From Mucilaginibacter kameinonensis (GTDB taxonomy: Bacteria > Bacteroidota > Bacteroidia > Sphingobacteriales > Sphingobacteriaceae): a stretch of 64,000 nt of DNA. The position numbers and the translations under genes are program-made. Below the pieces are notes generated by a model, which was not told the DNA's origin, did not search any database, and saw only the letters and a program-made list of their open reading frames with translations. Shown piece after piece: positions 42,218 through 52,633 of the stretch. Location of the stretch: assembly GCF_003675385.1 (NCBI RefSeq), contig NZ_RCWZ01000001.1:1-64000 (forward strand). The letters are read 5' to 3'. The stretch's first letter is position 1. The number at the start of each line of letters is the position of its first letter.

Positions 42218-45200
42218 ATGTTAAATTTTATCAGTAAGCTTTTCGGAAGCAAATCAGAACGGGATGTAAAAAGTATACAGCCTATAGTTGAGAAAATTAA
42301 GGCTGAATATGCTAAGCTTGGCTCCCTGAGTAATGATGAGCTTAGGGCTAAGACCATATATTTTAAAGAGACCATTGCCGAAGGCCTTTCAGGCATCGAC
42401 AGTGAGATACAAGCCATTAAAGATCGTACAGAAAACGAGCTTGATATGGATGTAGCCGAAAAAGTTGAGCTTTATACTCAGCTTGATAAACTCGAAAAAG
42501 ACCGTAACAAAGAACTTGAAGATATATTGATGAATATATTGCCGGAAGCGTTTGCTGTAGTTAAAGAAACAGCAAGCCGCCTTTCTGCCAATAAATCATT
42601 AGAAGTTACCGCTACCGAGTTTGACCGCGAACTGGCTGCCCGCAAACCAAACGTTACTATTAAAGGCGATAAAGCTTTTCATAGCAGCACCTGGATTGCA
42701 GCCGGTAACGAAGTTACCTGGAACATGGTTCACTATGATGTACAGCTTATTGGCGGTACCGTATTGCACCAGGGTAAAATATCGGAGATGGCAACGGGTG
42801 AAGGTAAAACGTTGGTAGCTACACTGCCTGCATACCTTAACGCACTTGCAGGTCAGGGTGTTCACATCGTAACGGTGAATGATTACCTGGCCCGACGCGA
42901 TAGCGAATGGATGGGCCCGTTGTATGAATTCCACGGCCTTTCCGTTGATTGCATTGATAAACATGAGCCAAACTCTGAGCAGCGCCGCGCCGCCTACTTA
43001 GCAGACATTACTTTTGGTACCAATAACGAATTTGGCTTTGACTACCTGCGTGACAATATGACACGCAGCCCTGAAGAGCTGGTACAACGCAAACTACACT
43101 ACGCAATGGTGGATGAGGTTGACTCCGTTTTAATTGACGATGCCCGTACACCTTTAATTATATCAGGCCCTATCCCACGTGGTGATGAGCATGAGTTTTA
43201 TGAGTTAAAACCGCGCATCGAGCGTTTGGTTAATGCGCAGAAAAACTACATCAACGGCGTATTGAATGAAGCTAAGAAAGCTATTAACGATGGTAATGCC
43301 GATGTTGAAGGCGGTGGTTTAGCTTTATTGCGCGCTTACCGTGGTTTGCCTAAAAACAAAGCGCTTATCAAATTCCTGAGCGAAGGCGGAAACCGCACCA
43401 TCCTGCAAAAAGTTGAAAACCACTACATGCAGGATCAAAGCAAAGAAATGCCAAAGGTTGACTCTGAGCTTTTCTTCGTTATCGACGAGAAAAACAACTC
43501 GGTTGAACTTTCAGAAAAAGGTATTGAGCTGATCACCGCTTCAGGCGAAGATCCGCACTTCTTTGTAATGCCTGACGTAGGTACCGAAATTGCTGAAATT
43601 GAAAAATCAGCATTAAGCGCAGAAGATAAGATTGCCCATAAAGACGCGCTGATGCGCGACTTCTCTATCAAATCTGAGCGTATCCACTCGGTTAACCAGT
43701 TATTGAAAGCTTATACCCTGTTTGAAAAGGATACCGAATACATCCTTGACGAAGGCAAAGTAAAAATTGTTGATGAGCAAACCGGTCGTGTATTGGACGG
43801 TCGCCGTTACTCTGATGGTTTACACCAGGCTATTGAGGCTAAAGAAAATGTTAAGGTTGAGGATGCAACCCAAACCTTTGCTACTATTACCCTGCAAAAC
43901 TACTTCAGGATGTACCACAAGCTTTGCGGTATGACCGGTACTGCTGTTACTGAAGCCGGTGAGTTCTGGGAAATTTATAAACTGGATGTGGTTGAAATTC
44001 CAACCAATTCGGGTATTGTACGTGACGACCGCCAGGATTTGGTTTACCGTACCGTACGTGAAAAATACAATGCAGTAGCCGAAGAGATTGTGAAGCTTAC
44101 CCAGGCCGGTCGCCCGGTACTGGTAGGTACTACATCAGTTGAGATCTCTGAATTATTGAGCCGTATGCTTAAACTGCGCGGTATCAAACATAACGTACTG
44201 AATGCCAAAATGCACCAGAAAGAGGCCGATATTGTGGCCGAGGCTGGTAAGGCAGGTACGGTGACCATTGCTACCAACATGGCTGGTCGTGGTACGGATA
44301 TTAAATTAGGCCCAGGCGTTAAAGATGCAGGCGGTTTAGCAATCGTGGGTACCGAGCGTCACGAGTCACGTCGTGTTGACAGGCAGTTACGCGGTCGTTC
44401 TGGTCGTCAGGGCGATCCGGGTTCTTCACAGTTCTTCGTATCATTAGAAGATAACCTGATGCGTTTATTCGGATCAGAGCGTATCTCAAGCCTGATGGTA
44501 CGTATGGGTATTGAGGAAGGCGAGGTGATCCAGCACTCAATGATCTCCAAATCAATTGAGCGTGCACAGAAAAAAGTAGAAGAAAATAACTTCGGTATCC
44601 GTAAACGCTTATTGGAGTATGACGACGTGATGAACTCACAGCGTACGGTTATCTACACTAAACGTAAAAATGCCTTGTTTGGCGAGCGTTTAGACGTTGA
44701 CCTGAGCAACACCATTTTTGATGTGGTTGAGGATATCGTTACCGAATATAAAGAAAGCGCCAACTACGAAGGTTTCACTTTAGAGGTGATCCGCTTGTTC
44801 TCTGTTGATATCGAGCTTAGCGCCGACGAGTTTGCTTCAAAATCAGCTACCGCGCTTACCGATCAAACTTTCCAAACGGTAATGGATTTCTACAAACGCA
44901 AACAGGAAGCTGTTGCACAACAGGCTTACCCTGTTATTAAAGACGTTTACGAAACCCGTGGTCAGTATGTTGAAAACATTGTTGTTCCGTTCAGCGATGG
45001 TATCCACGGTATCCAGGTAGCTGTTCCGCTTAAAAAGGCTGTTGAAAATCATGGTCATGAGGTATTTAAATCTTTCGAGAAAAACGTTACCCTGTACCTG
45101 ATAGACGATGCCTGGAAAGAGCACCTGCGCGAAATGGACGAGTTAAAACAATCGGTGCAAAACGCGGTTTATGAGCAAAAGGATCCGTTATTGGTTTACA

Positions 45201-45526
45201 AGTTTGAAGCGTTTGAATTGTTCAGGGGCATGTTGGCCAATGTGAATAAGGAAATTGTAAGCTTCTTGTTCCGCGGTGGTATCCCGGTTCAGCAACAGGC
45301 CGAAGAGGTAAGGGAAGCAAAGCCTGAACCAAAGCTTGACCTGCGCAAAATGAAAACAACCAAGGCCGAAGTAGTTAGCGAAAGCAACGGCGTGCCTATG
45401 GATGAATTTCAGGAGCCACAAAAAATCACCCCGGTGAGGGCTGAAAATAAAGTTGGTCGTAATGATCCTTGCCCTTGTGGTAGCGGTAAAAAATATAAAA
45501 ACTGCCACGGCGTAGGGCAGAATTAA
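42218..45526 (+). CDS. secA: Preprotein translocase ATPase SecA
   Basis: This 1102-residue motor drives secretory proteins through SecYEG. Walker A GEGKT lies near residue 195 and the DEVD motor box with [11 protein letters not shown] near residue 290. The second helicase domain carries [13 protein letters not shown] and [18 protein letters not shown] near residue 690. The C-terminal zinc-binding SEC-C motif reads [14 protein letters not shown]. The protein exceeds the roughly 900 residues of the E. coli enzyme because of an insert at about residues 330-470; this length is common in Bacteroidetes. A strong element follows at 45537. Confidence 0.97.
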   Translation: MLNFISKLFGSKSERDVKSIQPIVEKIKAEYAKLGSLSNDELRAKTIYFKETIAEGLSGIDSEIQAIKDRTENELDMDVAEKVELYTQLDKLEKDRNKELEDILMNILPEAFAVVKETASRLSANKSLEVTATEFDRELAARKPNVTIKGDKAFHSSTWIAAGNEVTWNMVHYDVQLIGGTVLHQGKISEMATGEGKTLVATLPAYLNALAGQGVHIVTVNDYLARRDSEWMGPLYEFHGLSVDCIDKHEPNSEQRRAAYLADITFGTNNEFGFDYLRDNMTRSPEELVQRKLHYAMVDEVDSVLIDDARTPLIISGPIPRGDEHEFYELKPRIERLVNAQKNYINGVLNEAKKAINDGNADVEGGGLALLRAYRGLPKNKALIKFLSEGGNRTILQKVENHYMQDQSKEMPKVDSELFFVIDEKNNSVELSEKGIELITASGEDPHFFVMPDVGTEIAEIEKSALSAEDKIAHKDALMRDFSIKSERIHSVNQLLKAYTLFEKDTEYILDEGKVKIVDEQTGRVLDGRRYSDGLHQAIEAKENVKVEDATQTFATITLQNYFRMYHKLCGMTGTAVTEAGEFWEIYKLDVVEIPTNSGIVRDDRQDLVYRTVREKYNAVAEEIVKLTQAGRPVLVGTTSVEISELLSRMLKLRGIKHNVLNAKMHQKEADIVAEAGKAGTVTIATNMAGRGTDIKLGPGVKDAGGLAIVGTERHESRRVDRQLRGRSGRQGDPGSSQFFVSLEDNLMRLFGSERISSLMVRMGIEEGEVIQHSMISKSIERAQKKVEENNFGIRKRLLEYDDVMNSQRTVIYTKRKNALFGERLDVDLSNTIFDVVEDIVTEYKESANYEGFTLEVIRLFSVDIELSADEFASKSATALTDQTFQTVMDFYKRKQEAVAQQAYPVIKDVYETRGQYVENIVVPFSDGIHGIQVAVPLKKAVENHGHEVFKSFEKNVTLYLIDDAWKEHLREMDELKQSVQNAVYEQKDPLLVYKFEAFELFRGMLANVNKEIVSFLFRGGIPVQQQAEEVREAKPEPKLDLRKMKTTKAEVVSESNGVPMDEFQEPQKITPVRAENKVGRNDPCPCGSGKKYKNCHGVGQN

Positions 45527-45536
45527 TTTCTTGAAC

Positions 45537-45628
45537 GTCATCCCGAACTTGTTTCGGGATCTCACAGGACAGGTCGCCAGCATGAAGCCGACTATGCTCG
45601 TGGGGTGCCGAAACAAGTTCGGCATGAC
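45537..45628. repeat. GTCATCCCGAACTTG-type inverted-repeat element
   Basis: Arms GTCATCCCGAACTTGTTTCG and its near-complement (20 of 21 matching, right arm 45608-45628) enclose about 50 nt. This sequence is a well-known dispersed intergenic element type in many bacteria and is unrelated to the GTCATTGCGAG elements. It begins 11 nt after the secA stop. Confidence 0.75.
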
Positions 45629-45652
45629 AACATTTATTAATGAATAAAGAGA

Positions 45653-46114
45653 ATGAAAAAAGCAGTATTTGATCATCAAGCTAAACCAGCCGTTATCAGA
45701 TACTGCTTTTTTGTTTTATTACTCCTGGCATCAAGCCAGACCTTTGCTCAAACCCGTGGCAAAGTTGAGGTAATAAAAGATCCGCTGCTTGACACGCTGA
45801 TAGCCAAACGTTTTTCGCTTAATGGCACAACCGGTACAGACGCTGCCGGGGCATCTTACGGTTACCGGGTGCAATTTTTTAGCGGCTCCAACCGTAAGGA
45901 TGCGTACAATGCGCAAAACCGTCTGCAGCAACAACATCCCGAACTGCGAACGTATATCACCTACCGCGATCCTAATTTTAAAGTAAAGGCTGGCGATTTT
46001 CGTACCCGTCTTGAAGCCGAAAAACTGGTACAGGACCTGCGGCAGTCGTTTACAAGCATATTCATCATTCCCGAAAAAATAAATCTTCCTAAAACGGATA
46101 CCAATAATGATTAA
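45653..46114 (+). CDS. SPOR-domain exported protein
   Basis: The 153-residue protein has a signal or membrane anchor (RYCFFVLLLLASSQTFAQ) after a short positive lead. The C-terminal half is a SPOR domain (YRVQFFSGSNRKDAYNAQN..., DPNFKVKAGDFRTRLEAEKLVQDLR), which binds septal, denuded peptidoglycan. It probably acts at cell division or the wall. Its stop overlaps the M20 peptidase start by 8 nt, so the two are coupled in translation. Confidence 0.78.
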   Translation: MKKAVFDHQAKPAVIRYCFFVLLLLASSQTFAQTRGKVEVIKDPLLDTLIAKRFSLNGTTGTDAAGASYGYRVQFFSGSNRKDAYNAQNRLQQQHPELRTYITYRDPNFKVKAGDFRTRLEAEKLVQDLRQSFTSIFIIPEKINLPKTDTNND

Positions 46115-47297
46115 AGAGCAAATACAGGAATTATCCGCAAAAATATTCGGCGAGGTAGTGGCCAACCGCCGCCACCTGCATGCCAATCCAGAGCTTTCAT
46201 TTCATGAAATTCAAACTTCGGCATATGTTGCCCGCAAGTTAGAGGAGCTTGGCTTGGAATACCATAAAATGGCCGATACAGGCCTGGTAGCCCTCATTAA
46301 AGGCGAAAAACCATCAGATGCAGCTAACGTAGTTGCCCTGCGTGCCGATATGGATGCGTTGCCGATACTGGAAGCTAATGATGTTCCGTACAAGTCGCAA
46401 AACGCGGGCGTAATGCATGCCTGCGGTCATGACGCGCACACCTCATCATTATTGGGTACAGCTAAAATATTAACTGAGCTAAAAAGTCAGTTTGCAGGTA
46501 CAGTGAAACTGATCTTTCAACCGGCTGAAGAAAAACTGCCTGGCGGCGCCAGCCTGATGATCAAAGAAGGTGTGTTGGAAAATCCTAAACCTGCCGCGGT
46601 TTTAGGTCAGCACGTAATGCCTTTAATTGATGCCGGTAAAGTAGGTTTCCGTGCGGGTAAATACATGGCCTCAACCGATGAACTTTATGTTACGGTTAAA
46701 GGTAAAGGTGGCCACGGTGCACAACCGCAACAAAATATTGATCCGGTAATTATAACCGCTCATATCCTGACTGCCCTGCAACAGGTGGTTAGCCGTTTTG
46801 CAGATCCTAAAAGTCCGTCGGTATTATCATTTGGAAAAGTGACTGCCAACGGTGCAACCAATGTGATCCCTAATGAGGTTTACCTGGAAGGCACCTTCCG
46901 TACCATGGACGAAAAATGGCGCGATGAGGCTCACAAACGCATGAAAAAAATGGCCGAAGGCATTGCCGAAAGCATGGGCGGAAGCTGTGATTTTAATATC
47001 ATGCGTGGTTACCCATTCCTGATCAACGAAGAAAAACTAACCCACGCCACCCGTGGTCACGCCGAAGATTATCTTGGTAAAGAAAATGTACTTGACCTCG
47101 ACATCTGGATGGCTGCTGAAGATTTTGCCTATTACTCGCAGGTTGCCAATAGCTGCTTCTATCGCCTCGGCACCCGTAACGAGGCGCGTGGCATTACCTC
47201 ATCCGTGCACACACCTACCTTTGACGTGGAAGAAGACGCGTTTAAAGTAAGTACAGGTTTGATGGCGTATTTGGCGGTTAAGCAACTGGGAAACTAA
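46107..47297 (+). CDS. M20-family metal amidohydrolase
   Basis: The 396-residue cytosolic hydrolase resembles IAA-amino-acid hydrolase, hippuricase and N-acyl-L-amino-acid amidohydrolase. Metal ligands occur in HACGHDAHTSSLLG near residue 105 and QPAEEKLPGGA near residue 139. The dimer-domain VTVKGKGGHGAQPQQ and WMAAEDFAYY, with the last metal ligand His in SSVHTPTF, complete the site. Length is typical. It follows the SPOR gene with an 8-nt overlap. The substrate is not predictable and a link to the SPOR protein is unclear. Confidence 0.88.
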   Translation: MIKEQIQELSAKIFGEVVANRRHLHANPELSFHEIQTSAYVARKLEELGLEYHKMADTGLVALIKGEKPSDAANVVALRADMDALPILEANDVPYKSQNAGVMHACGHDAHTSSLLGTAKILTELKSQFAGTVKLIFQPAEEKLPGGASLMIKEGVLENPKPAAVLGQHVMPLIDAGKVGFRAGKYMASTDELYVTVKGKGGHGAQPQQNIDPVIITAHILTALQQVVSRFADPKSPSVLSFGKVTANGATNVIPNEVYLEGTFRTMDEKWRDEAHKRMKKMAEGIAESMGGSCDFNIMRGYPFLINEEKLTHATRGHAEDYLGKENVLDLDIWMAAEDFAYYSQVANSCFYRLGTRNEARGITSSVHTPTFDVEEDAFKVSTGLMAYLAVKQLGN

Positions 47298-47310
47298 TTT
47301 TGAGCTGAAA

Positions 47311-47371
47311 GGTAAAAGGCGAAAGGCAAAAGGTGCAGCTATCTTTGACCTTTCGCCTTTATCCTTTTACC
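47311..47371. repeat. Inverted repeat between M20 gene and next gene
   Basis: GGTAAAAGGCGAAAGG on the left pairs with CCTTTCGCCTTTATCCTTTTACC on the right with minor mismatch, leaving a short loop. The AG-rich/CT-rich words suggest a stem that could end the upstream transcript. Confidence 0.6.
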
Positions 47372-47380
47372 TAATTTACT

Positions 47381-48307
47381 ATGAAAAAACTCCTCCTGAT
47401 CCTTATCCTTACTACTGCCAGCCTGTTTGTAAAAGCACAACAGATCAATCGCTTTAACCCGGATACTATCCGCACCATTGTGATCGATTCGCTGGTTGAT
47501 ATCCGCTCGCACAAACTCAACGCCCAGGATTTTATTGATGCCGTATTAGCAGATACCGGCTTTTACAAGGCATTCCAAAACATGAAAAAGTTCGGCTTTA
47601 CTGCCGAAAACCGCATTTTTACTTATGATAATAAGAATAAGGTAAACGGCCGTATCTACCGTAAAATACTACATAGTGACGCAGCCGGTAAACATAAAAT
47701 TGAATACGTAGCCAAAAAGGATAGCGGCGATGTTTACAAGAAGAACGGCAAGTACCAGCTATACACGGTTGAGATGTTCGATTTTATTTTCATGAACGCG
47801 TACAATTCCGATTTTACCAAGGGCGACGCCCTGCCAGGTTCGGGAGGCAAAAATGAATCGTACAAAAGCAAGCTTAAAACGCTGATCTTTACCCCGGGGC
47901 GTAAGGTGAATGGCATCCCATTCATCAGCAGTAAAACCGAAATATTTGGCAGTGATATGCGCCAGTACTATTACTATGAGTTTGCACGTGGTAAATACCT
48001 TGATACTATTCCGGTTTATCGCTTTAAGGTAAGATGCAAGCCCAGCACATCCGATAGCGATACCATGATCAAGGAAATGACCACCATTTTTGATGAGCGC
48101 ACTTTCCAGATCCTGGGCCGCTATATTGATATGAAGTTTAGCAATATGTTCTTTGATTTTAATGTGCAGATGAACATTGAGCTCAACAATTTTGATGGCG
48201 AGCCACTACCAACCAAAATTACCTACCAGGGCAACTGGAACATCCCTTTTCATAAAGAAGAACGCGCCAGCTTTTTGATTGTGCATAAGGATTATAAGAG
48301 AGAGTAG
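47381..48307 (+). CDS. Exported protein of unknown function
   Basis: The 308-residue secreted protein has signal peptide MKKLLLILILTTASLFVKAQ. The mature part has SLVDIRSHKLNAQDFIDAVLADTGFYKAF, then strands with repeated aromatic positions (YYYYEFARGKYLDTIPVYRF, MKFSNMFFDFNVQMNIEL, TKITYQGNWNIPF). Such strand-rich secreted proteins in Bacteroidetes are often envelope proteins. I do not recognise a family. The next gene starts 3 nt after its stop, with a GTG codon, so they are likely an operon. Confidence 0.6.
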   Translation: MKKLLLILILTTASLFVKAQQINRFNPDTIRTIVIDSLVDIRSHKLNAQDFIDAVLADTGFYKAFQNMKKFGFTAENRIFTYDNKNKVNGRIYRKILHSDAAGKHKIEYVAKKDSGDVYKKNGKYQLYTVEMFDFIFMNAYNSDFTKGDALPGSGGKNESYKSKLKTLIFTPGRKVNGIPFISSKTEIFGSDMRQYYYYEFARGKYLDTIPVYRFKVRCKPSTSDSDTMIKEMTTIFDERTFQILGRYIDMKFSNMFFDFNVQMNIELNNFDGEPLPTKITYQGNWNIPFHKEERASFLIVHKDYKRE

Positions 48308-48309
48308 AA

Positions 48310-49299
48310 GTGGACAATATACATTCTGAAAGGCATTATACCAATTTTTACTTAGCCATCCTTGCCAGAATGGCTTTTTTCTTATTACTGGCATCGTTGG
48401 TGGGGGCTCTTTATGGCCATGCAAATTCTAAAACAGGCGAAGTAATCATGCTATTGATGTGCGGAGTACTTATCTTCATGACAGTTTACACGCCAATACG
48501 TTTTTATAAAAACGTCCCATCGATCTCCCTCAACAATAAAACAATTAGTATCGACAAAAAAGAAACTTACAGCTGGAATGATATTGAAAAGATAGAATTA
48601 ACCGGAAAGAAATATTTCAAGTTTTTGCTTATAGTTCAAGATAAAGAAGCTCTTACACTCAAGTTTACCGGTCTTCCGGAATTATGCTTTTTCGATGATA
48701 TGTATGCCAATACAGCCCAAATAAAAACCTTTATCAATGATAATGTGCTCAATAAAGGAATTATTCATGCTATAAATTATCCTATCAAAAAGAGTGGATA
48801 TCCAGGACAAATAACGCATATTTATAGTAACAGCTCTTTATCCGGCACGGTAACTTATTACAAAGGGAACCCATTTCTTAGCTTCGATTCGCTTACGAAA
48901 TGGTTTATGATCCTGATTTTTTTAGTTCCCGTATCGCAATCTATCTTAACTAATAAACTCGGGCTGGGTATTACTTTCCTGTTCCCTTCTTTATTGTTTT
49001 ACGTATATTTATCGGCTGGTTTCTATTATTTTGGTTTGTCTGATGATCATTTACTGATCCGGAACAATGATAGATTTTGGTTCCGAGCTGAATATCCCCT
49101 TTCAAACATCAGAGAAATAGTAATTGATCAATCGTCATCAAAAATACCGATAGCTTTACGAATCATTACCAACAATTTTGAAAACAAAGCGTTTCCCGGA
49201 GGCACATTAAAGAACAAACACTGGCAACAGCTAAAATCAGATCTCGAAGCGAAGGGTATTAAAGTGCGTGTGGATTGTTATATAGGACAAGATTCTTAA
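48310..49299 (+). CDS. Membrane protein with two PH-like segments, function unknown
   Basis: The 329-residue protein starts at GTG 48310, 3 nt after the preceding gene, with AAGAGAGTAG upstream as a weak ribosome site. Hydrophobic segments are at about residues 11-33 and 40-58, and again at 197-240. Between and after them two similar soluble stretches (SISLNNKTISIDKKETYSWNDIEKIEL and FGLSDDHLLIRNNDRFWFRAEYPLSNIREIVI) have the alternation of bacterial PH-like domains. I assign no function. Confidence 0.55.
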   Translation: MDNIHSERHYTNFYLAILARMAFFLLLASLVGALYGHANSKTGEVIMLLMCGVLIFMTVYTPIRFYKNVPSISLNNKTISIDKKETYSWNDIEKIELTGKKYFKFLLIVQDKEALTLKFTGLPELCFFDDMYANTAQIKTFINDNVLNKGIIHAINYPIKKSGYPGQITHIYSNSSLSGTVTYYKGNPFLSFDSLTKWFMILIFLVPVSQSILTNKLGLGITFLFPSLLFYVYLSAGFYYFGLSDDHLLIRNNDRFWFRAEYPLSNIREIVIDQSSSKIPIALRIITNNFENKAFPGGTLKNKHWQQLKSDLEAKGIKVRVDCYIGQDS

Positions 49300-49365
49300 T
49301 TAATTTTTCTCAAACATCTACCCTCCGAGAAATTTTCAACCAGAAGACAATATAACCGACAAAAA

Positions 49366-49457
49366 ATGTCATTGCGAGGAGGAACGACGAAGAAATCGCA
49401 TGCTATACAGGGCGACCCTGCTTCCGTGCGATTGCCGCGCTTCGCTCGCAATGACAT
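49366..49457. repeat. 92-bp inverted-repeat element (GTCATTGCGAG family, variant)
   Basis: Ends ATGTCATTGCGAG (49366-49378) and CTCGCAATGACAT (49445-49457) are perfectly complementary. The middle has further matching words (GAAATCGCATG, GCGATTGCCGC). It shares its ends with 4944-5038 and 52509-52602 but differs inside. It is in the convergent gap before ftcD. Confidence 0.75.
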
Positions 49458-49513
49458 GATTTTTATTTCTTCCTGTTTATCGCTAAACCCGCGGTAGTTG
49501 TTAGTTGCAACTA

Positions 49514-51202
49514 TTATTCCACCCCAATCTTCCCATTCACCAATTCAATGATCGCTGCTTCCAGAGCAATAGCTTTCCGCTCAATTTCGTTGCCGCGGTA
49601 AATAATATCAATCACGTAAGCTTTATCCTTATAGCCGGAAGCATTGATCTTCACATTCATAAAAGCACCCAATACTGCCGTGCGGGCACAGAGGGCGGCT
49701 ACACCGGCATCGGTTATTGAATTTGGATTACCGGTTAAAACCATCGCTTTTATTACCTCCATGCTATTCAGCGCAGTCTCCATTACTTTGAATGGGATTT
49801 CGATGGCGTAGCGGGTAGCATCCTGGATAGCCTTATCGCGGGTTGCTTTCTCTTCGTCGTTTGATTTTGGCAGACTGAAGGCCTGCATAATCTGGTTAAA
49901 GGCCGTGGTGTCCTGATCTACCAATGCCAGAAGGTCATTTTTAAACTGCTGCCCTTTTTGCGCCCAATCGCTAAATTCCTGCCAACGGCTGTCCCAACCT
50001 TTTTTATGCGAACTCAGGTTAGCCACCATGGTAGCCAGCGATGCGCCCAAGGCACCAACTGCTGCTGAAATTGAACCACCTCCCGGAGCCGGGCTTTCAC
50101 TGGCTGTTTCGTCGGCCAGATCGGTAAGGCTCATATTAATGAGCTTGCTATCGGCTTTATCTTTTAACAAGTATTCAATAATACGCTCTTCAGGTTTAAA
50201 CGGCGAAAGCTCATCCAGCCCCATCGATTTAATGGCAATCTTGATCAGTTCCTTTTCACTTACACCTACCGAGCGTTGCTGCTTCTCTAAAAAGTAGCTG
50301 CCTGCATCAAGCATCGCTTTTAGCGGGATCAATCCTACCAGTTCACTACCTGTTACCCTGATGCCGCGGGCTGCTGCTTTATCGCAAACCTCATCAAATG
50401 CTTTATGTACAGGGGTAATATTGATATTGGTCAGGTTCATGGAGATTTGGGCGACACCATATTCTTCAATGTACCAGCCAATAGCTTTTACTGCCTTTAA
50501 CGATCCGGGAATGGTTTTGGCCTTGCCATTTTCGTCGTATATTATTTTGCCGTTTATCGGGTCACCTTCGCGCATGGTGCGACCAGCCTCACGCACATCA
50601 AAAGCAATGGAATTTGCCCTGCGTACAGATGTAGTATTCAGGTTAACATTGTAAGCCACCAAAAAGTCCCTGGCCCCAATCACGGTTGCACCTCGTTTAA
50701 CATCATTCTCCGCCGGACCAAAATCGGGAGCCCATTCCGGTTGTTTAATCTTCTTGAAAAAGCCCTCATACTCACCGGCCCTGATTACCGAAAGATTGCT
50801 CCTGCTTTTGTTTGGCTGCGCCGCCTCGTACAAATAAACCGGGATCTGTAACTCCTCGCCCACCCGTTTCGCCAATTGCTTTGCATATTCGGCGGTTTCT
50901 TCCATAGTAATATTACTGATCGGGATTAGCGGACAAACATCCGTCGCGCCCATCCTTGGGTGTTCGCCTTTCTGTTTGCTCATATCGATGAGCTCACCAG
51001 CCTTCTTTATAGCACGGAATGCTGCCTCAATCACCTTTTCGGGTTCGCCAACAAAAGTTACCACGGTGCGGTTAGTGGCTTTACCGGGGTCAACATTCAA
51101 GAGCCTTACACCGTCAACAGTTTCCACGGCATTGGTAATCTGTTTAATGATATCAAGGTTTACACCTTCGCTAAAATTGGGTACGCATTCTATTAGTTTC
51201 AT
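49514..51202 (-). CDS. ftcD: Bifunctional glutamate formimidoyltransferase / formimidoyl-THF cyclodeaminase
   Basis: The 562-residue fusion performs the last step of the histidine-degradation route here: it transfers the formimino group of formiminoglutamate to tetrahydrofolate and then releases ammonia. The N-terminal two-thirds (to about residue 325) match formimidoyltransferase (CVPNFSEG near residue 5, HPRMGATDVCPLIP near residue 82). The C-terminal part from about residue 355 matches the cyclodeaminase (SPAPGGGSISAAVGALGASL). Length equals the mammalian-type bifunctional enzyme. It is last in the hut cluster, 68 nt after hutI, and has the long linker to the fused domain. Confidence 0.94.
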   Translation of the reverse strand: MKLIECVPNFSEGVNLDIIKQITNAVETVDGVRLLNVDPGKATNRTVVTFVGEPEKVIEAAFRAIKKAGELIDMSKQKGEHPRMGATDVCPLIPISNITMEETAEYAKQLAKRVGEELQIPVYLYEAAQPNKSRSNLSVIRAGEYEGFFKKIKQPEWAPDFGPAENDVKRGATVIGARDFLVAYNVNLNTTSVRRANSIAFDVREAGRTMREGDPINGKIIYDENGKAKTIPGSLKAVKAIGWYIEEYGVAQISMNLTNINITPVHKAFDEVCDKAAARGIRVTGSELVGLIPLKAMLDAGSYFLEKQQRSVGVSEKELIKIAIKSMGLDELSPFKPEERIIEYLLKDKADSKLINMSLTDLADETASESPAPGGGSISAAVGALGASLATMVANLSSHKKGWDSRWQEFSDWAQKGQQFKNDLLALVDQDTTAFNQIMQAFSLPKSNDEEKATRDKAIQDATRYAIEIPFKVMETALNSMEVIKAMVLTGNPNSITDAGVAALCARTAVLGAFMNVKINASGYKDKAYVIDIIYRGNEIERKAIALEAAIIELVNGKIGVE

Positions 51203-51270
51203 TGGAGAGATTGGAGGTTAGAGATCAGAGGTTAGTTTTTATTTATAAATAATCAGCGAAATCATTCGAA

Positions 51271-52491
51271 TCAATGGTCGACCGTCCAAACATTGGTCGG
51301 TTTAAGTTTTCCCTGGTGATATAGTATTTCACGGTAATCGTTACATGGATAGGCCTGCATATCTGCAAGCTTACCTTTAGTTAATACACCGCGATCATTC
51401 AGTTTCAGTGCCTGTGCTGCCCGATAGGTTAAGCCTGCAAAAACTTCGGCAGTGCTTAGTTTTTCAGTTGCTGCCATTACGGAAGCTTGCATCAGCAAAT
51501 CGCCCATTGGCGCGGAGCCAGGGTTCCAATCACTGGCAATAGCGAGGCAAGCCCCGGCATCAAGTAACTTTCGGGCGGGTGCATAACCCATGCCCAAACC
51601 CAACGAAGCACCGGGTAAAGTTACAGCAACGGTATCTGAATTGGCCAATAATTTTATCTCATAATCGCCGCTGGCTTCCAAATGATCGGCCGAGGCGGCC
51701 CTTGCCTTAACGGCCACTTCACTGCCACCGGTTGAAAACTGATCGGCATGAACTGTGGCTTCAAAACCCATCTGTTTGGCCCTGCTCAGATAAAACAAAG
51801 CATCACTGGCATTAAAAGCTTTTTGTTCGATAAAAATATCCATGCGGCCGGCCAAATCGTGTTGTTTCACCTTCGGTAACAGATCGTTCAACAAATACTT
51901 AAGATATTCGCTTTCATCCCCGTTAAAATCTTTCGGTTTGATATGAGCCGCAAGACACGTAGATACAACATGAGCATGTGTTTTATTGGCCGCCTGATGA
52001 ATGGCTTTAAGCTGTTTTAGTTCTTCCGCTACCGACAAGCCATAACCGCTTTTAATTTCAATGGTGGTTACACCTTCTGATAAATGCCTGTTGATCCGTT
52101 GTACCAACAAGTGAGTTAACTCTGCTTCGGTAGCTGCACGGGTTTGTGTAACGGAATCCCAAATGCCGCCACCCGAGGCGGCTATTTCCAAATAGCTTTT
52201 ACCAGCGTTACGCATGGCATAATCCTTAGCCCTGCTCCCGGCAAAACAGATATGCGTGTGGCAATCAACAAAGCCGGGCAGCAGTACATGGTCGCCGGTA
52301 ATTTCTTCAATATCCGCCGATGGATAATTTCTGCTGAGCTTTTCAAAATCATCAACAGCAATGATAACGCCATCTTCAGTTAACACACCGCCATTGGCAA
52401 TGATTTGTAATTGCTCGTCTTTGAGTGCCCCCTTAAGAGGCAACCCCGTTAAAGGTAATATTTGTGTAAACGGACCAATTAGTTTTTTCAT
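51271..52491 (-). CDS. hutI: Imidazolonepropionase
   Basis: The 406-residue metal-dependent amidohydrolase opens the imidazolone ring to formiminoglutamate. The metal-binding HTHICFAGSR occurs near residue 77. EIKSGYGLS near residue 149, HADQFSTGGSEVA near residue 246 and the terminal metal Asp in ASDWNPGSAPMGDLL are those of HutI. Length is typical. It follows hutU by 142 bp, a gap that holds a dispersed inverted repeat. Confidence 0.96.
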   Translation of the reverse strand: MKKLIGPFTQILPLTGLPLKGALKDEQLQIIANGGVLTEDGVIIAVDDFEKLSRNYPSADIEEITGDHVLLPGFVDCHTHICFAGSRAKDYAMRNAGKSYLEIAASGGGIWDSVTQTRAATEAELTHLLVQRINRHLSEGVTTIEIKSGYGLSVAEELKQLKAIHQAANKTHAHVVSTCLAAHIKPKDFNGDESEYLKYLLNDLLPKVKQHDLAGRMDIFIEQKAFNASDALFYLSRAKQMGFEATVHADQFSTGGSEVAVKARAASADHLEASGDYEIKLLANSDTVAVTLPGASLGLGMGYAPARKLLDAGACLAIASDWNPGSAPMGDLLMQASVMAATEKLSTAEVFAGLTYRAAQALKLNDRGVLTKGKLADMQAYPCNDYREILYHQGKLKPTNVWTVDH

Positions 52492-52508
52492 GAGTTCCTT
52501 TACCGAAG

Positions 52509-52602
52509 CGTCATTGCGAGGTACGAAGCAATCCTCTATAAGCAGGGCAGCTATGCAAACCTCTCTGTACAGTTAGGGATTGCTTCGTGCCTCGCAATGA
52601 CG
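52509..52602. repeat. 94-bp inverted-repeat element inside the hut operon
   Basis: The left arm (52509-52534) and right arm (52577-52602) match over 25 of 26 bases. The left arm is identical to the first 26 bases of the element at 4944. It lies between hutU and hutI, which are otherwise spaced as one operon. It would form a hairpin in the mRNA. Confidence 0.85.
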
Positions 52603-52633
52603 TAGTTTTATATCCTTCGTTTTACTATTAGTG

